A stretch of 16,074 nt of DNA. Origin: Bacteroidales bacterium UBA4073. Its GTDB lineage: Bacteria > Bacteroidota > Bacteroidia > Bacteroidales > Tenuifilaceae. Each line of letters starts with the position of its first letter. Within the stretch, counting starts at the first letter, position 1. The notes beneath the pieces are model-generated. The model worked only from the letters and a program-made list of their open reading frames with translations. It did not search any database and was not told the origin of the DNA. Shown in pieces: positions 8,049 to 15,715 of the stretch. Both the position numbers and the translations under genes were made by a program. Location: the NCBI GenBank assembly GCA_002383425.1, contig DFYV01000195.1:1-16074 (forward strand), written 5' to 3'.

Positions 8049-9500
8049 CTACCAAATAAAAGTTGCTACTGAACCTGGGCTAAGCCGTGTTGTAACAACC
8101 TTTTCATTGAATTTTATATTGAAGGTTTGATAATCGTTAAGTTCGTTCAGAACGATAAGCACTTTTTTCCCTTCGGGGGTTTTAAATGCCACATTGGGAA
8201 GTTTATTAGGGATATCGGAGGCAATTCTCACCGATCCTTTAGGAACAAATTTGGAAGCGTGTGCAATAATATAGTAAGAAACATTTCTTGTAACCGTTGC
8301 TCCGATTGTTAGTGCTCCTTCACATGAAGTACAGCCTCCATTTGTATGTGGATTATAGTATGGATCTGATGCTAAATTCCATTCTAAAACAACCTTGCTC
8401 CAGTTAGCTGTTGCACCAATAATCAGGTTTTTAATATGCCATTGCAGGTCACCTGCAAAATTGCTTGGACCACCAACCCATTGTTCTGTAAAATAGACAT
8501 TTTTGTCTGGGTATGCATAATGTACTTGCGATAGTGCTGAAATATCCCCTGCATATAAATGGAAGGCAGAGCCATCAACATATTTTCTTGCATCAGGATC
8601 ATTTAAAATATCCAAAGGATAATCAGGTCTGTCGCAATTATGATCATAAATAACTATTTTAGTAGTTAAGCCTGCATTTTGGAAAGCAGGGCCAAGGTAA
8701 TTCTTTATAAAATTTGCTTGCTCAGAGGCTGTCATCAGCATACTTGGGTTGTTCCCTCCATGCAATGGTTCATTTTGAGGAGTAATGGCATGAATTGTAA
8801 TTCCCTCTGCCTGCATTTCTTGAATGTACTTTACAAAATATCGAGCATAAACATCATAACAATCTGTTTTCAGACTCCCTCCTATCGAACTGCCGTTAGT
8901 TTTCATCCATGTAGGCGGGGACCAAGGAGATCCAATAATCAGTAAATCAGGATTGTAAAATAGTGCTCGTTTCAGAACAGGGATTAAATCAGCTTTATCT
9001 GGATTTAAGCTGAAATTATTCAGGGCAAAATCGGTTTGACCTGTAGGCATATCATCATAAGAAAATACATTTAAACTTAAGTCAGAAGCCCCTATACTAA
9101 CCCGGATATAGCTTATTCCTATACATCCACTGTCTGATGAAAATAGTTCTTTTAGCAGTGATTCTCTTTGAGATTCAGGTAAACTATTGATCAGATATGC
9201 ACTACCACCGGTTAAGCAGAACCCAAAACCATCGATCGATTGATAAGTAGTGGCGGTATCAACAGCAATTGTTGAAAATTGATTTGTGGATTCCGAAAAA
9301 AGTAGCCCAACATTCTGCTTTTTAAGCAATACTGATTTATCTGCTTTTGTGAGCCAAAACTCCACATCGGTCTTTACTGGTTCTTCATCACCGAGATCAT
9401 CATTCCAACTCTCATCATTACCCTTGCAGCTAATTATGATAAACAAGCCTAATGTTGCAATTATAAGACTTAAAAAATATTTCTTAACTATCGTACTCAT
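8049..9500 (-). CDS. GH30-family glycoside hydrolase, lipoprotein (probable beta-1,6-glucanase or related beta-glucosidase)
   Basis: This 483-residue protein is a retaining glycosidase of family GH30 (clan A TIM barrel plus small beta domain). The lipobox is IISC (Cys25), so it is membrane-anchored, probably at the cell surface. Family marks include YQSIDGFGFCLTGGSAY (86-102), SPWSPPTWMK (191-200), the acid/base Glu244 in ITPQNEPLHGG, the nucleophile Glu339 in VYFTEQWVGG, and LEWNLASDPYYNPHTNGGC (372-390). The C-terminal beta domain ends in LSPGSVATFIW. Both catalytic residues are present and the gene is intact. The start is supported by an AGG-containing Shine-Dalgarno-like stretch just upstream. 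GH30 subfamilies 1 and 3 include glucosylceramidases and beta-1,6-glucanases; next to SusCD a glucanase attacking beta-1,6 linkages of laminarin or similar glucan is the better guess. It lies exactly between two IS5 remnants and has a promoter in one of them. Confidence 0.9.
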   Translation of the reverse strand: MSTIVKKYFLSLIIATLGLFIIISCKGNDESWNDDLGDEEPVKTDVEFWLTKADKSVLLKKQNVGLLFSESTNQFSTIAVDTATTYQSIDGFGFCLTGGSAYLINSLPESQRESLLKELFSSDSGCIGISYIRVSIGASDLSLNVFSYDDMPTGQTDFALNNFSLNPDKADLIPVLKRALFYNPDLLIIGSPWSPPTWMKTNGSSIGGSLKTDCYDVYARYFVKYIQEMQAEGITIHAITPQNEPLHGGNNPSMLMTASEQANFIKNYLGPAFQNAGLTTKIVIYDHNCDRPDYPLDILNDPDARKYVDGSAFHLYAGDISALSQVHYAYPDKNVYFTEQWVGGPSNFAGDLQWHIKNLIIGATANWSKVVLEWNLASDPYYNPHTNGGCTSCEGALTIGATVTRNVSYYIIAHASKFVPKGSVRIASDIPNKLPNVAFKTPEGKKVLIVLNELNDYQTFNIKFNEKVVTTRLSPGSVATFIW

Positions 9501-9629
9501 TTTACCTGGACAAATTATTCAATGAGAAAAACCAACAAGACTAGAAATTATAAGTACAAAACAATTAAAGTTTTAATTGGTTGATACTTTTATCTATAAC
9601 ATCTGCCCTGCATTTTAGTATTATGTTTG

Positions 9630-9651
9630 TTAAGGGTACCTCTAAAAACCA
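9630..9651. repeat. Terminal inverted repeat, 3' end of IS5 copy B
   Basis: TTAAGGGTACCTCTAAAAAC begins at 9630, pointing into copy B. It is the inverted partner of 7979-8000. A second copy of TCTAAAAACC lies inside the element at 9691-9700 (first at 9641-9650), a subterminal direct repeat. The repeat falls between the predicted GH30 -7 box and the GH30 start codon, so it would lie in the GH30 leader. Confidence 0.75.
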
Positions 9652-9671
9652 TTTTTAGTACAATACCTGAA

Positions 9672-9703
9672 CAAATGTATATTTTAATTTTCTAAAAACC
9701 AAA
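9672..9703 (-). promoter_or_regulatory. Candidate outward promoter for GH30, inside IS5 copy B
   Basis: On the minus strand TTTG (9703-9700), 20 nt of spacer, then TACATTTG (9679-9672) is a full match to the Bacteroidetes promoter TTTG-N19/21-TAnnTTTG. It sits just inside the 3' end of IS5 copy B, reads outward, and would start transcription about 165 nt before the GH30 start codon. The homologous position of copy A lies in front of the PKD gene. Confidence 0.6.
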
Positions 9704-10494
9704 TTTTTACCTTTTTTTTACGTTAAATTATCGGGCATATACGAAGCTGTGCTTTTCAAGTTCGGACATGCCTATACCAGGGCAACCATTATTTTATGTT
9801 GTAATCAGCGATAAATTTGATAGGTTAAATACATCATTCCCTTTTTTGTTTTGCTTCAGCACTTGCAATACCAATTATACTTGCAATGGAACCATTCATG
9901 CTATTTTTCGATAAATTCAAATATATGCTCCACTCAAACCCTTGTCTTTGATTTCTCTTAATTTCTTGCAATTTGCTCTTTTGTCAATGGCTTGTTTCGA
10001 TATCCTTTTTCAATCACTTGATTAACAACATTATAATCTCATATACCTTTTCTTGTTTTCCTCAGTATAAGCACTGTTTCATACAATCCTTGTCTTCATC
10101 TTTTTCTGTTATTAGATTTTATTCTGGCTGTGAATTATGAACTGCAGCATCTGTAACCTCGTATTTTTCTATTAGCATCATTTTTACATCGTTTTTTTTT
10201 GTTCAACGAACATCAACATCCTTTTGGCAAAACTTGTGTGGTTTTTCCTTCCACACATTCTGAACTGTGCTGGTTTCTTTTGTATGCTTATTTTCTTTGA
10301 GGGTGTTTCTTTGGCGTGGCGCTTTTACATGCAAAACTTGCATCTATTATTTTGCCTTCATTGGCAACTCCGGTATCAAGTATGCTGTTAAATGTTTCTA
10401 ACTAGCTTTCGATAACTTCTTTTTTCAATAAGTTGTTTCATGAATGCCCAAAATGTTTTGCTATTGAATACTTTATAGTTTTTCTTTAATCCAA

Positions 10495-10629
10495 GAAGAC
10501 GCTTTAAAGCTTGGCTTCAGTGTTTCTGTGGTAGAGAATGCCGTAAAAGCCGTTAATGTAAACCCCGACGATGGTGAAAAGGCCATTAATGAAATGAAAA
10601 ATTTGGGGGCTTCACTAATTCTCGTCTGA
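10495..10629 (+). pseudogene. pncA: 3' fragment of nicotinamidase gene (pncA)
   Basis: The plus strand encodes 44 residues ending in TGA: EDALKLGFSVSVVENAVKAV, then NVNPDDGEKAINEMKNLGAS. This matches the C-terminus of nicotinamidase/pyrazinamidase (isochorismatase-like hydrolase fold), where the usual pattern is LDALQLGYKV then GVNxxPxD then EMxxAGA. Nicotinamidase deaminates nicotinamide to nicotinate in NAD salvage. No start codon or upstream part exists here; the DNA to the left is IS5 copy B, whose transposase reading meets the fragment at 10484-10507. A strong terminator follows 12 nt after the stop. It is the only plus-strand coding sequence in the window and a relic of an older gene order, in which pncA converged on the peptidase pair. 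Confidence 0.8.
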
Positions 10630-10641
10630 GCTAAAAGAAAT

Positions 10642-10669
10642 AAAGGGGTGATTTTTCACCCCTTTTTTT
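10642..10669 (+). terminator. Rho-independent terminator, probably bidirectional
   Basis: AAAGGGGTGA-TTTT-TCACCCCTTT is a perfect 10 bp stem with a 4 nt loop, followed on the plus strand by more T (seven T in total at 10663-10669). It lies 12 nt after the pncA fragment stop and 19 nt from the C10 peptidase stop (10689) on the other strand, so it can serve both convergent genes. It separates peptidase transcription from the GH30 region. Confidence 0.85.
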
Positions 10670-10688
10670 GTAACTCGTTTTGGTTTCG

Positions 10689-13343
10689 CTAACGGGTAAC
10701 TGTTAGTTTACGTGTGGCAGTAGTGCCGTCGTCACCTTTTATTTTAACTAAATATATACCTGTATGAAGGCCCGATACATCAATTTGCCCATCGGTAGTT
10801 TCAGTCCCCGATGACCATACTAAAGCCCCTGTAATAGTATAAACATCAATTTTACCCTTAGTGAACCCATTAATTTTCACAGTTAACGAAGAACTTGTAG
10901 GGTTGGGGTAGATTGAAAGTTTTGTATCGTTCTCATTGGGCTCAACACCGGCAGGCCAGGTAATGGATATGGCTTTTTCCTTTATATAAACATGTATATC
11001 GTTCCCCTTTTGAACGGTTAGTGTAACGGTTTTGTCGCCAATTGAGGTGTATTTTACAGTGTGTGGGCCTTTAGTGCTCAACGTGGCAGGTTCTGCACCC
11101 TCACCAAAGTTCCATTCCCATGAATCAGGTAAGCCATAGGACTTATCGGTAAACACAACTGTACTGTCGTTGCGGTACCCCGTGGTTTTATTAATATTGA
11201 AATAACCCGATATTCCTGCTGCTCCTTTTCGCCACATTCCACCATACGTTGAGTTTGAGTTGAAGCCCCCTGCCCATACCGTTCCATTGGGCGATGCACC
11301 TATTTCAGTGAACTGAAAGTTTTTGTAAAAAGGAGCGTAATCGGTAAAGGTATTTCCACCATCAATGCTATACGATACTCCCATTTTATTGGCTGAGTAG
11401 TTTGACCCGGTTGAAATTAAAGTGTCGGTTCCAGGAATCCAGCAAAAATCGGCAGTATATACATTTCCGGTTGGGGTGAAACCCGTCCAACTTGCACCCC
11501 CATTGGAGGTGCGGTAGTACTTGTCGACATCATTTTCATTGCCGTACACAATTCCTTCATTGCCATTCTTAAAGGCAATTGTAAAGGCAGTCGTGGTAAA
11601 TGGTGTTTTATAAGCCTGCCAGTTGGCTCCTTTATTTGTCGATTTGTATATTCTTCCCTTGTTGGTTGCAAACCAAACGGTATCGCCTATAACATCGTAA
11701 TATCCAACGACCCCATATTCGCCAGTTAGCGGATCGGGTATGTTTGATGCCGAAACCCTTGTCCATGTTGTACCACCATCGATAGTGGTATAAATTTCGA
11801 AGTAACCGCCATTTGGGTCACCCATGCAGAACCCGTTGTTTGCATCCCAAAAATGTACAACATTTGGGAATCCATAGGGTTTTGAGAATGTGGCAGTGGC
11901 TTGCTGGGTCCATGTTTTGCCTCCATCGGTTGTTCTGGCAATCATTCCGCCACCATTTGTTCCATCATACAGGGGTACCCATGCCGTTTTATCATCAATA
12001 GCCGATATCATGGCTGCAGCAAAACCGGTGGAGTTGGATGGATTGATTGAACCCGCTTTCCAGGTTGCACCGCCATCGGTGGTCATGGTGTATTCTTTCA
12101 CATTTGCGCTGCTTCCCGATCCATCGTATGCAACAGCCCATGTCACCATGTTGCTAACCGCCGATATGTATTGAATACCTCTCGATGGAGTATTAAATCC
12201 GCTTGCCTGCTGTACCCATAAATGCTTGTATGGGCTTTGGTTTGGCTTAATGCCGGTAATCATTTCGTTACTCTCGCTGAAGTCATAGCTAGTACCCGTA
12301 GGATTCATGGCTGTGGCAGCGTAGTAGCCATTTGCATAGCCACCCCAACCCCAGTTAATATGTAACTCATTATAATCGTTATATCCATCACAAACCCATG
12401 CGTGACCGCCACTGGCTTTGCTATTACCGGCATAGTAAACCGGACGTCCGGCATCTATTTCTGCTTTGATCATATTAATCCAATTGGTTTGGTTGGTGGA
12501 ATCAAAGGTATGGATTTGAATTGTGGTAGGGTCATAATTAAAATAGTTTGTCAATGCGTAAAGTACATCCCTGCTGAAAGCACCTGAACCATCGGGATCG
12601 TAGTTCATGTTCACGGAAACGCCTGCATGGTAGCACAGGGTGGCAACAGCCAGTATTTCGTCATTTGTGCTGTTTGAAGTAAGTTGAATGGGCATGCTCG
12701 ACCAGCTGTAGGTGGTTTCCTCAAAGTGGGCGTACTGGGTACCGTAAGTTGCGTGCTCGTACTTGTGCCATCCTATCCCATTTTGAGGCCATTGGTGATA
12801 CCTCATTATTTGTGACATTGCGGTTGCTACACATCCCACTGGTGTGTTTTGTGGGCAGAGGTTGTTATAGTATGGCTCTTGGTTCCAGAGGGTTGAAAGC
12901 AACGGACCAGCTGCTTTATTGCCCTTAGCTATATTCCCATCAATTATATCCTGCCACTCCTGTTTAGTTGATTTGTCGCCCAATTTGCTTTTGGCTGCGT
13001 ACCTCACCTGTTTTGCATACCACTCCATACGCCCTAATACTACAGGGTTGTCAATGGTTTTGGGCATGGGGTTGGTTAACGACCAGCCAATAACCGGTTT
13101 TGCTTCATCATCGGCCGATACAATTATAAATCCCCCTTTGCTTAACGCAAAAATGTAAAGCGCATCGTTTCCTTCAACCTGATGTGTATTTATCAGCTTC
13201 AAATCAAAGGTGTCAATGCTCGATCCCTTCTTGGCGTTAAGGTAGTTTATGGCAACCTTCCGTGCCAGTTTAACATCAACAGGATTGGACATTACAAACA
13301 ATCCTGATAACGTAAGTAACAGTAATGCGTAAAATTTTTTCAT
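10689..13343 (-). CDS. Secreted C10 (streptopain-type) cysteine peptidase with beta-propeller, PKD domain and T9SS sorting tail
   Basis: This 884-residue protein has a Sec signal peptide (about 1-19), then a C10 propeptide (about 20-145; LARKVAINYLNAKKG, GFIIVSADDEAKPVIGWS). The peptidase domain (about 146-366) has nucleophile Cys171 in TPVGCVATAMSQIMRYHQWP, catalytic His314 in SGGHAWVCDGYN and the WGWGG motif (331-335). A beta-propeller (about 372-710) carries six Asp-box-like repeats such as TTDGGATW, TTDGGKTW, IDGGTTW and SNGGASW. A PKD domain (about 715-795; WEWNFGEG) and a type IX secretion C-terminal domain (about 807-884; LSIYPNPTSSSL to TATRKLTVTR) follow. The enzyme should be exported across the outer membrane and degrade proteins outside or on the cell. 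Its ATG is 24 nt after the C69 stop, an operon arrangement. A shared terminator lies downstream. Confidence 0.93.
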   Translation of the reverse strand: MKKFYALLLLTLSGLFVMSNPVDVKLARKVAINYLNAKKGSSIDTFDLKLINTHQVEGNDALYIFALSKGGFIIVSADDEAKPVIGWSLTNPMPKTIDNPVVLGRMEWYAKQVRYAAKSKLGDKSTKQEWQDIIDGNIAKGNKAAGPLLSTLWNQEPYYNNLCPQNTPVGCVATAMSQIMRYHQWPQNGIGWHKYEHATYGTQYAHFEETTYSWSSMPIQLTSNSTNDEILAVATLCYHAGVSVNMNYDPDGSGAFSRDVLYALTNYFNYDPTTIQIHTFDSTNQTNWINMIKAEIDAGRPVYYAGNSKASGGHAWVCDGYNDYNELHINWGWGGYANGYYAATAMNPTGTSYDFSESNEMITGIKPNQSPYKHLWVQQASGFNTPSRGIQYISAVSNMVTWAVAYDGSGSSANVKEYTMTTDGGATWKAGSINPSNSTGFAAAMISAIDDKTAWVPLYDGTNGGGMIARTTDGGKTWTQQATATFSKPYGFPNVVHFWDANNGFCMGDPNGGYFEIYTTIDGGTTWTRVSASNIPDPLTGEYGVVGYYDVIGDTVWFATNKGRIYKSTNKGANWQAYKTPFTTTAFTIAFKNGNEGIVYGNENDVDKYYRTSNGGASWTGFTPTGNVYTADFCWIPGTDTLISTGSNYSANKMGVSYSIDGGNTFTDYAPFYKNFQFTEIGASPNGTVWAGGFNSNSTYGGMWRKGAAGISGYFNINKTTGYRNDSTVVFTDKSYGLPDSWEWNFGEGAEPATLSTKGPHTVKYTSIGDKTVTLTVQKGNDIHVYIKEKAISITWPAGVEPNENDTKLSIYPNPTSSSLTVKINGFTKGKIDVYTITGALVWSSGTETTDGQIDVSGLHTGIYLVKIKGDDGTTATRKLTVTR

Positions 13344-13367
13344 TGAGTTTAATTTTAAGTTAGATAT

Positions 13368-15104
13368 TTATTTATGTTGATTTGGCTCTTTAAACTTATC
13401 TCCTGTCTCTTTAACGATTGTCCGCAACCATTCTTCATGGTAACCTGGTTGCAAAGGATTTACCGGAAAGCCCCAAGCATTTCGAAGGAAAGTCCCATCC
13501 CTTTCTTTTTTAACATTACCATCGATGTACTTTACCAGCAACCAGTTACTAAGATCGTTCCATCGTTGAACAGCTGCATTTGCAGTATTTACCGAGTAAT
13601 CGGTTAGAAACCCGATGGCATATTCGGGTCTTTTTTCCCACAGTTTCAGTGCTGCTGCATCAACAGCTGGAGTGTATATTTCAAATTTACTTTCCAGCTC
13701 ATTCTGCACCTTTTTTATGTCCTGTATAACAAGGTCGTAGCGAAGGTATGCCAAATGGGCAACCCTGTTAAAAATCCAGAAAGCTGATGTGGGCGAGTAG
13801 GTTAGCATATCGCCATTGCCTTCGGCATAGCTTTCAGGAATACGATTAATGCCACAGTATATTGGAACGTAAACGGTTGAGGCAGCATCATCAACCCCAA
13901 ACCAGAAAATTCCACCAATGGGATTTGGCAACCAGCTGCGCATTTGCGCTACAAACGAAAAACCGGTTTGCTGGGTAGCGGTAACTCTTTCATGGAAATA
14001 GGTTACACTATCAACCTTCCACGTTAGCGGACGCCAGCGATAGGGTAGTCCATGAGGGCCAGCACCCATATCTTTGCTCATATCCAGCTCCGTGCCTTCA
14101 AAGTGGTCACGTTTAAAGCTCATCAGGTCTCTTGGTGACAGTTTACGGTTTGGTTTTAGGTAAAGGGGCATTCTGTTTTTGAGATTCTCACCCTTGGCAT
14201 AATCCCAATATACATCCATCCCATCGCATACGTGGTTAAAGAATGCCCAAACACGGGCATCGCAAAAACGAGCGCCATCAAAGGTTATGGGATTGTAAAC
14301 ATCGCTAAAGCTGAACTCTGTATCGCCTCCGGAGAATAATCCTTTATTCCGGGCGTAATCAATTACATCATGTGAATAAATAACCTCAACATCGGGATTA
14401 TTAATAAGGTGTATGTTTTTGTTGCTAATTGATGTTTTAAGATTCTCCAAAGGGAATTGCTGTATTCTGGCCTGATTGGCGTGAGCCGAGATGTATCCAT
14501 CGGGAATGCGAATGGCAACCCAAACTGCTCCTTTATCAACATTCGCATTTTTCTTAGCTTTCCTATCGTACTTGATGTTGTTTTTTTTGGCTATCATCTC
14601 CAGAATCCAAACCTCATGGGGGTCCCCAATCGAAAAAGACTCGCCGCTGCTGGCATAGCCATACTTTTCAACTAGTTCAACCATCACCTTAATAGCTTCA
14701 CGGGCGGTTTTTGCCCTTTGAAGGGCTAAAAACATAAGGCTACCATAATCAATAATTGCTGTTGAATCAATCAGCTCTTCAATACCTCCAAAGGTCGTTT
14801 CGCCAATGGAAACCTGGTATTCGTTCATAAATCCTATTACCTGGTAAGTTTCGGTAGCTTGGGGTATTTGCCCCATTGGCTGATTTGTTCCTCGGTCGTA
14901 AAGCGTAACCATGCTTCCTGCAGGCCATGTGGCTCGCGGCTTATAGTAAAGCTCGCCATACCTTATGTGGGAGTCGGCGGCGTAGCTTACCATGGTCGAT
15001 CCATCAATGCTTGCCCCTTTGGTGATAAGGTAATTAGTGCACGAATAACTCGGATACCATAAATATATATTTAGGTAAATAACTAACGGAAGTATTCTTT
15101 TCAT
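13368..15104 (-). CDS. C69-family dipeptidase, exported
   Basis: This 578-residue protein belongs to peptidase family C69 (PepD-type dipeptidases, N-terminal nucleophile fold). The ATG at 15104 is preferred over one 54 nt further upstream because AAAAGGA lies at good spacing before it, and because the protein then starts MKRILPLVIYLNIYLW, a signal peptide. Cleavage before Cys22 in SYSCTNYLITKGASIDGSTM exposes the N-terminal Cys nucleophile, the hallmark of C69. Further family segments are YQVSIGETTFGG, SFSIGDPHEVWILEM, VAIRIPDGYISAHANQARI and the Asp/Ser-rich region DDAASTVYVPIY. The gene is intact. It is the first of a two-gene peptidase unit with the C10 enzyme 24 nt downstream; together they could break extracellular protein to peptides and then dipeptides to amino acids. 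The pairing function is inferred. Confidence 0.92.
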   Translation of the reverse strand: MKRILPLVIYLNIYLWYPSYSCTNYLITKGASIDGSTMVSYAADSHIRYGELYYKPRATWPAGSMVTLYDRGTNQPMGQIPQATETYQVIGFMNEYQVSIGETTFGGIEELIDSTAIIDYGSLMFLALQRAKTAREAIKVMVELVEKYGYASSGESFSIGDPHEVWILEMIAKKNNIKYDRKAKKNANVDKGAVWVAIRIPDGYISAHANQARIQQFPLENLKTSISNKNIHLINNPDVEVIYSHDVIDYARNKGLFSGGDTEFSFSDVYNPITFDGARFCDARVWAFFNHVCDGMDVYWDYAKGENLKNRMPLYLKPNRKLSPRDLMSFKRDHFEGTELDMSKDMGAGPHGLPYRWRPLTWKVDSVTYFHERVTATQQTGFSFVAQMRSWLPNPIGGIFWFGVDDAASTVYVPIYCGINRIPESYAEGNGDMLTYSPTSAFWIFNRVAHLAYLRYDLVIQDIKKVQNELESKFEIYTPAVDAAALKLWEKRPEYAIGFLTDYSVNTANAAVQRWNDLSNWLLVKYIDGNVKKERDGTFLRNAWGFPVNPLQPGYHEEWLRTIVKETGDKFKEPNQHK

Positions 15105-15130
15105 TTCCAATCCTTTTATAATAAATTGAA

Positions 15131-15159
15131 CAAAAATAGAAAAATTAAGTTTACCCAAA
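15131..15159 (-). promoter_or_regulatory. Candidate promoter of the peptidase pair
   Basis: On the minus strand TATTTTTG (15138-15131) matches TAnnTTTG, and TTTG lies upstream at 15159-15156 with a 17 nt spacer, shorter than the usual 19-21. The predicted leader before the ATG at 15104 would be about 20 nt. Repeated AT-rich sequence starts immediately upstream. Confidence 0.45.
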
Positions 15160-15162
15160 ATA

Positions 15163-15256
15163 AAAGTTAAAAGTTAAAGGTTAAAAGTTAAAAGTTAAAG
15201 GATAAAGTTGAGGGTTCGAGGTTCAAAATTCCAGATTCAAAATTCAAAATTCAAAA
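15163..15256. repeat. Short tandem repeats (AAAAGTTA type and ATTCAAA type)
   Basis: From 15163 to about 15206 the unit AAAGTTA/AAAGGTTA recurs about five times with small changes. From about 15230 to 15256 ATTCAAA recurs in direct repeat. The block lies upstream of the peptidase promoter and ends near it. Low-complexity repeats of this kind are frequent between genes in Bacteroidetes, and no function is evident. Confidence 0.7.
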
Positions 15257-15293
15257 CCCCTGTTTTACTCTTATATAACTTCTTTTTCACGCA

Positions 15294-15452
15294 ACCTCAA
15301 GAATCGCTATTTTCATTCTTAACTGGTCGATTTTCCTTTCTCTTCTCTATATTATATTTCTCAAATACGGCATCCAACTGCCAATTGGGACTATTAAAAC
15401 CTATACAAATCCAGACTAATAATTGATATCGACGCATCATAGAATAATTCAT
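15294..15452 (-). CDS. Small open reading frame, hypothetical and doubtful
   Basis: A 52-codon frame begins MNYSMMRRYQLLVWICIGFN and ends in ENSDS. I recognise no family, and there is no purine-rich ribosome-binding site before its ATG. It lies between the hairpin region and the repeats, in otherwise non-coding DNA. It could be a chance frame or a piece of decayed gene. Confidence 0.15.
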
Positions 15453-15534
15453 AGGTGCAAGGCGAAAGAAATAATTTCACCCCGTGAAATAGCTTTTCCA
15501 AAAACAAAACACCTGCTTTCTATGGAATATTCGC
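15441..15534. other. Inverted-repeat region of unknown role
   Basis: ATTTCAC-CCC-GTGAAAT (15474-15490) is a perfect 7 bp hairpin. Around it AAGGCGAA (15459-15466) pairs with TTCGCCTT (15527-15534), and the flanks GAATAATTCATAGG and TCTATGGAATATTC are roughly complementary. The segment could fold into an extended structure. No gene or known RNA was recognised. Confidence 0.4.
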
Positions 15535-15621
15535 CTTCGTCGGAATTCACTAGATAATTTGACAGTATTTAAAAGGGTAAAAACTCAAAAGAGAAGTGAG
15601 TAAACTCAGTAGTTACATGCC

Positions 15622-15646
15622 AAAAAAATCCCGCCATGCGGGATTT
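15622..15646 (-). terminator. Rho-independent terminator for minus-strand transcription from the right
   Basis: AAATCCCGC-CAT-GCGGGATTT is a perfect 9 bp stem with a 3 nt loop. On the minus strand it is followed by an uninterrupted T run (the complement of seven A at 15622-15628). It would stop transcripts leaving the IS701-like gene about 140 nt upstream, insulating the peptidase pair. Confidence 0.8.
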
Positions 15647-15654
15647 AACAAGAA

Positions 15655-15715
15655 TAACCCCCTATGAAATAGGTGGGAAGATGAAAGAGTGTAACCTAAA
15701 CCACGAAGTGGTTTA
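15655..15715. other. Two further short hairpins with GAA loops
   Basis: CCTAT-GAA-ATAGG (15661-15673, extended imperfectly by flanking C and G) and TAAACCAC-GAA-GTGGTTTA (15697-15715, perfect 8 bp) follow each other next to the terminator at 15622-15646. Three hairpins with 3 nt loops in 90 bases suggest a structured transcript or part of a mobile element. Its identity is unknown. Confidence 0.4.

Larger units (their letters stand above)
9630..10507 (-). mobile_element. IS5-family element remnant, copy B (transposase pseudogene, N-terminus lost)
   Basis: Minus-strand translation, with frame changes, gives LKRLLGL and KTFWAF (from about 10507), LETFNSILDTGVANEGKIID (the first catalytic Asp region, IIDASF at 10350-10333), KPHKFCQKDVDV, EKYEVTDAAVHNSQPE, LLTEKDE-like, and EKSKTRV-stop-VEHIFEFIEK near 9935-9905. 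These are successive blocks of an IS5-family DDE transposase. Several stop codons and frameshifts make it a pseudogene. The N-terminal quarter and the 5' repeat are missing: the element stops at the pncA fragment. The 3' inverted repeat survives at 9630-9651. Orientation is the same as copy A, so GH30 is flanked by direct copies. The element ends in a promoter-like sequence pointing at GH30. Confidence 0.85.

Noticed and set aside
11813..12174. Plus-strand open frames opposite the C10 peptidase gene
   Set aside because: They lie wholly inside the beta-propeller coding region, whose Asp-box repeats confirm the minus-strand frame.
15104..15158. Upstream ATG at 15158 for the C69 dipeptidase
   Set aside because: It would place 18 residues before the signal peptide; the ATG at 15104 has a Shine-Dalgarno-like AGGA and starts directly with the signal sequence. 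It also lies upstream of the predicted -7 box.
15163..15256. Repeat block considered as a CRISPR array
   Set aside because: Units are 7-8 bp and contiguous, with no spacers and no cas genes in the window.
15550..15575. ATAATTTGACAGTATTT as a possible second end of the IS701-like element
   Set aside because: It shares only the TTTGACAG core with the 15769 repeat and has the same, not inverted, orientation, so it cannot be the partner end.
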